The notes beneath the pieces are model-generated. The model was not told the DNA's origin, did no database searches, and saw only the letters and a list, made by a program, of their open reading frames with translations. From positions 1 through 15,258 of the forward strand of contig VBOS01000031.1 of NCBI GenBank assembly GCA_005893185.1: a stretch of 15,258 nt of DNA. Reading direction: 5' to 3'. Position 1 is the stretch's first letter. Every line of letters begins with the position of its first letter. The translations under genes were made by a program, and so were the position numbers. The stretch comes from Candidatus Eiseniibacteriota bacterium. GTDB taxonomy: Bacteria; Eisenbacteria; RBG-16-71-46. This document shows, piece after piece, positions 13,415 through 15,258 of the stretch.

Positions 13415-13593
13415 GCACGGCTCGGCCGGAAGCGGCCGAGGGCGGCGTACCCGCGACAGCGGGCCCGGCGAAGCAGCGAGGAGCGAGTCGTATCTGAAGG
13501 AGACGTCGCGGCGACGAGCGACGGAGCCAACGTGGTGATCGGCCGTCTCCGGCCGAACCGAGCGGGCCTCGAAGGCCCCGACGGAGGTATCGA
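13415..13593 (+). promoter_or_regulatory. rpsM-rpsK spacer with several hairpins
   Basis: This is the longest non-coding stretch in the window (179 bases). It contains an 8-pair stem with a GAAG tetraloop (13421-13440), a 5-pair stem with loop GACA (13450-13463), a 5-pair stem (13540-13544 with 13551-13555), and a 6-pair stem GGGCCT-CGA-AGGCCC (13564-13578) just before the rpsK SD GGAGG (13583-13587). An SD-like AAGGAGA at 13497-13503 has no useful start after it. In E. coli, S4 controls the alpha operon at a pseudoknot upstream of rpsM. A relocated control site is possible here, but I see no proof and no clear promoter. Confidence 0.5.
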
Positions 13594-13980
13594 GTGGCAG
13601 ATGTCAAGAAGGCGAAGAAGCGCGACCGCAAGGTGGGCTCGAACGGTATCGCTCACGTGCAGGCGAGCTTCAACAACACGATCATCACGATCAGCGATCT
13701 CGACGGCAACGTGATCACGTGGGCCAGCGCCGGCAAGGTCGGCTTCAAGGGCTCGCGCAAGAGCACGCCCTTCGCCGCCCAGGTGGCGGCCGAGGCCTGC
13801 GCGCGCGAGGCCCTGGGGCAGGGCATGAAGCGGGTCGAGGTATTGGTCAAGGGGCCCGGCGGAGGACGCGAGGCAGCCATCCGATCGCTGCAGGCGGCGG
13901 GTCTCGAGATTTCCGCGATCAAGGACGTGACACCCATACCGCACAACGGCTGCCGGCCGCCGAAGCGGCGCCGGGTCTAG
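13594..13980 (+). CDS. rpsK: 30S ribosomal protein S11
   Basis: S11 forms the 30S platform near the E-site mRNA. The 128-residue protein has GIAHVQASFNNTIITISDLD (18-37), WASAGKVGFKGSRKSTPFAA (43-62), VEVLVKGPGGGREAAIRSL, and the end DVTPIPHNGCRPPKRRRV. The Asn-Gly pair (NG, 118-119) near the C-terminus is the conserved isoaspartate site in E. coli S11. The start is GTG 13594, set by GGAGG six bases before it. Complete. Confidence 0.96.
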   Translation: MADVKKAKKRDRKVGSNGIAHVQASFNNTIITISDLDGNVITWASAGKVGFKGSRKSTPFAAQVAAEACAREALGQGMKRVEVLVKGPGGGREAAIRSLQAAGLEISAIKDVTPIPHNGCRPPKRRRV

Positions 13981-13989
13981 GAGGAGAGC

Positions 13990-14619
13990 ATGGCGGTCTA
14001 TCACGACGCACGCTGCCGGCTCTGCCGGCGCGAGGGCATGAAGCTGTTCCTGAAGGGCCAGCGCTGCTTCAGCGACAAGTGCGCATTCGAGCGGCGGGGC
14101 TACGCGCCGGGCGAGCACGGCAAGAGCCGGCGCATCAAGGAGACGAACTACGGCCAGCAGCTGCGCGAGAAGCAGAAGGCACGCCGCATCTACGGGCTGC
14201 TCGAGCGTCAGTTCCGGCACACGTTCGGGAAGGCTGCGCTCGCCAAGGGCGTGACCGGCGATGTGCTGATGCAGATGCTGGAGCGGCGCCTCGACAACGT
14301 GGTCTTCCGGCTCGGCCTGGCGCCGTCCCGCAATGCGGCACGCCAGCTCGTGAGGCACGGGCACATGACGGTGAATGGGCGCGCCGTGGACATTCCCTCG
14401 CTCCAGGTGAAGGCGGGCGACGAGATCGGGCTGCGCGAACGGAGCCGGAAGCTCGCGGTCGTCCTGAGCTCGCTCGAGGCCCGGAGGGGGCAGGGAGTGC
14501 CCGAATGGATGGAGTTGAACACCGAACGAATGGCCGGCCGGGTGCGCAGCATCCCGACCCGGGCGTCCATTCCGGTGCCCATCAAGGAACAACTAATCGT
14601 CGAGCTCTACTCGAAGTAA
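13990..14619 (+). CDS. rpsD: 30S ribosomal protein S4, zinc-binding form
   Basis: S4 nucleates assembly of the 16S 5' domain and represses the alpha operon in E. coli. The 209-residue protein has an N-terminal zinc site: C9 and C12 (CRLC), C26 and C31 (CFSDKC). RGYAPGEHGK follows, and then the S4 RNA-binding domain LERRLDNVVFRLGLAPSRNA and ARQLVRHGHMTVNGRAVDIP. The end is PIKEQLIVELYSK. All parts are present. GAGGAG (13981-13986) precedes ATG 13990, one operon step after rpsK. Confidence 0.97.
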   Translation: MAVYHDARCRLCRREGMKLFLKGQRCFSDKCAFERRGYAPGEHGKSRRIKETNYGQQLREKQKARRIYGLLERQFRHTFGKAALAKGVTGDVLMQMLERRLDNVVFRLGLAPSRNAARQLVRHGHMTVNGRAVDIPSLQVKAGDEIGLRERSRKLAVVLSSLEARRGQGVPEWMELNTERMAGRVRSIPTRASIPVPIKEQLIVELYSK

Positions 14620-14648
14620 CCTCGCGCCACCCACGGGGAGGCTGAACG

Positions 14649-15258
14649 ATGAAGTGGAAGAACCTCACCATGCCGAAGCAAATCGCGCCGGACGCGGCCA
14701 ACACGGACCGCTACGGCAAGTTCGTCATCGAGCCGCTCGAAAGAGGGTTCGGGATCACTCTGGGGAACGCGCTGCGCCGCACGCTGCTGTCGTCGCTGCA
14801 GGGCGCCGCCGTGACGGCCGTGCGCATCGACGGCGTGCTCCACGAGTTCTCGACGCTGCCGGGCGTCATCGAGGACGTGACCGAAATCATTCTCAATCTC
14901 AAGCAGGTGCGCCTCAAGCTCGAGGGCGATGGCCCCAAGAAGGCCACGTTCGAGATGCGGGGCAAGGGCGAGGTGCGCGCCGGGGACCTCAAGGTGGATG
15001 CCGATGTCCAGGTCCTGAACCCCGACCTCCACATCGCAACGCTCAATCGCGACGGCGATCTGCGCATGGAGGTCGAGATCAGCGGCGGCCGTGGCTACTT
15101 GTCCGCCGACCAGCACTCGCTAACCGACCGCCCGATCGGGGTGATCCCGATCGACTCGCTGTTCTCGCCGGTCACGCGCGTCAACTTCCAGGTGGAGGCC
15201 ACGCGACTCGGCCAGCGGATCGACTACGACAAGCTGACCGTTGAGGTGTGGACCGACG
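14649..15258 (+). CDS. rpoA: RNA polymerase alpha subunit (N-terminal part, cut by window edge)
   Basis: Alpha dimerises to start RNA polymerase assembly. The window holds the first 203 residues, most of the N-terminal domain, without the C-terminal DNA-binding domain. The dimer/assembly helix ERGFGITLGNALRRTLLSSL is at residues 31-50, followed by GAAVTAVRIDGVLHEFS, PGVIEDVTEIILNLK, LNPDLHIATL, and DRPIGVIPIDSLFSPVTRVN. ATG 14649 has GGGGAGG at 14635-14641, seven bases upstream. The frame is open to the window end; rplQ would be expected next. Confidence 0.97.
   Translation, partial: MKWKNLTMPKQIAPDAANTDRYGKFVIEPLERGFGITLGNALRRTLLSSLQGAAVTAVRIDGVLHEFSTLPGVIEDVTEIILNLKQVRLKLEGDGPKKATFEMRGKGEVRAGDLKVDADVQVLNPDLHIATLNRDGDLRMEVEISGGRGYLSADQHSLTDRPIGVIPIDSLFSPVTRVNFQVEATRLGQRIDYDKLTVEVWTD

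Overview
The window is one continuous stretch of a bacterial ribosomal-protein superoperon, all on the + strand: tuf (3' part) - rpsJ - rplC - rplD - rplW - rplB - rpsS - rplV - rpsC - rplP - rpmC - rpsQ - rplN - rplX - rplE - rpsN - rpsH - rplF - rplR - rpsE - rpmD - rplO - secY - adk - map - infA - rpmJ - rpsM - rpsK - rpsD - rpoA (5' part). This is the classical str-tail / S10 / spc / alpha order with nothing inserted. Genes are tightly packed, with several ATGA or shorter overlaps and strong Shine-Dalgarno (SD) sequences. No stretch of more than about 180 bases lacks a gene. I see no tRNA, rRNA, mobile element or CRISPR array.

The DNA is very GC-rich. Some protein features recall the Bacteroidota/Chlorobiota/Gemmatimonadota/Eisenbacteria side of the tree: the S5 block GKANEV-x-DAI, the L2 motif NPVDHPMGGGEG with a downstream AKG-x-KTR tail, and zinc-binding S14. 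I would guess an uncultivated high-GC lineage of that kind, at low confidence.

The genes work as one unit. They encode about half of the ribosomal proteins, the elongation factor EF-Tu, initiation factor IF-1, the SecY translocation channel, methionine aminopeptidase (which trims the new proteins), adenylate kinase and the RNA polymerase alpha subunit.

The main oddity is not a new system but a pattern of damage. At five places (tuf/rpsJ, rpsS, rpsQ, rplO, infA/rpmJ) a short block is missing. In each case it is among the most conserved segments of that protein. In four of the five the flanking parts lie in different reading frames. Adding back the usual number of missing residues restores family length in each case. 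Since these genes are normally essential and single-copy, the simplest explanation is lost assembly or scaffold gaps at conserved sequence. The first ~490 bases (tuf) also have a codon style different from everything downstream, switching abruptly inside a universal EF-Tu motif, which fits a chimeric join.

Other points of interest are a ~126-base near-perfect palindrome filling the rpsJ-rplC gap, an infA gene that seems to start at CTG, a 62-residue low-complexity N-terminal extension on L5, and hairpins in several spacers (L29-S17, S14-S8, adk-map, S13-S11).
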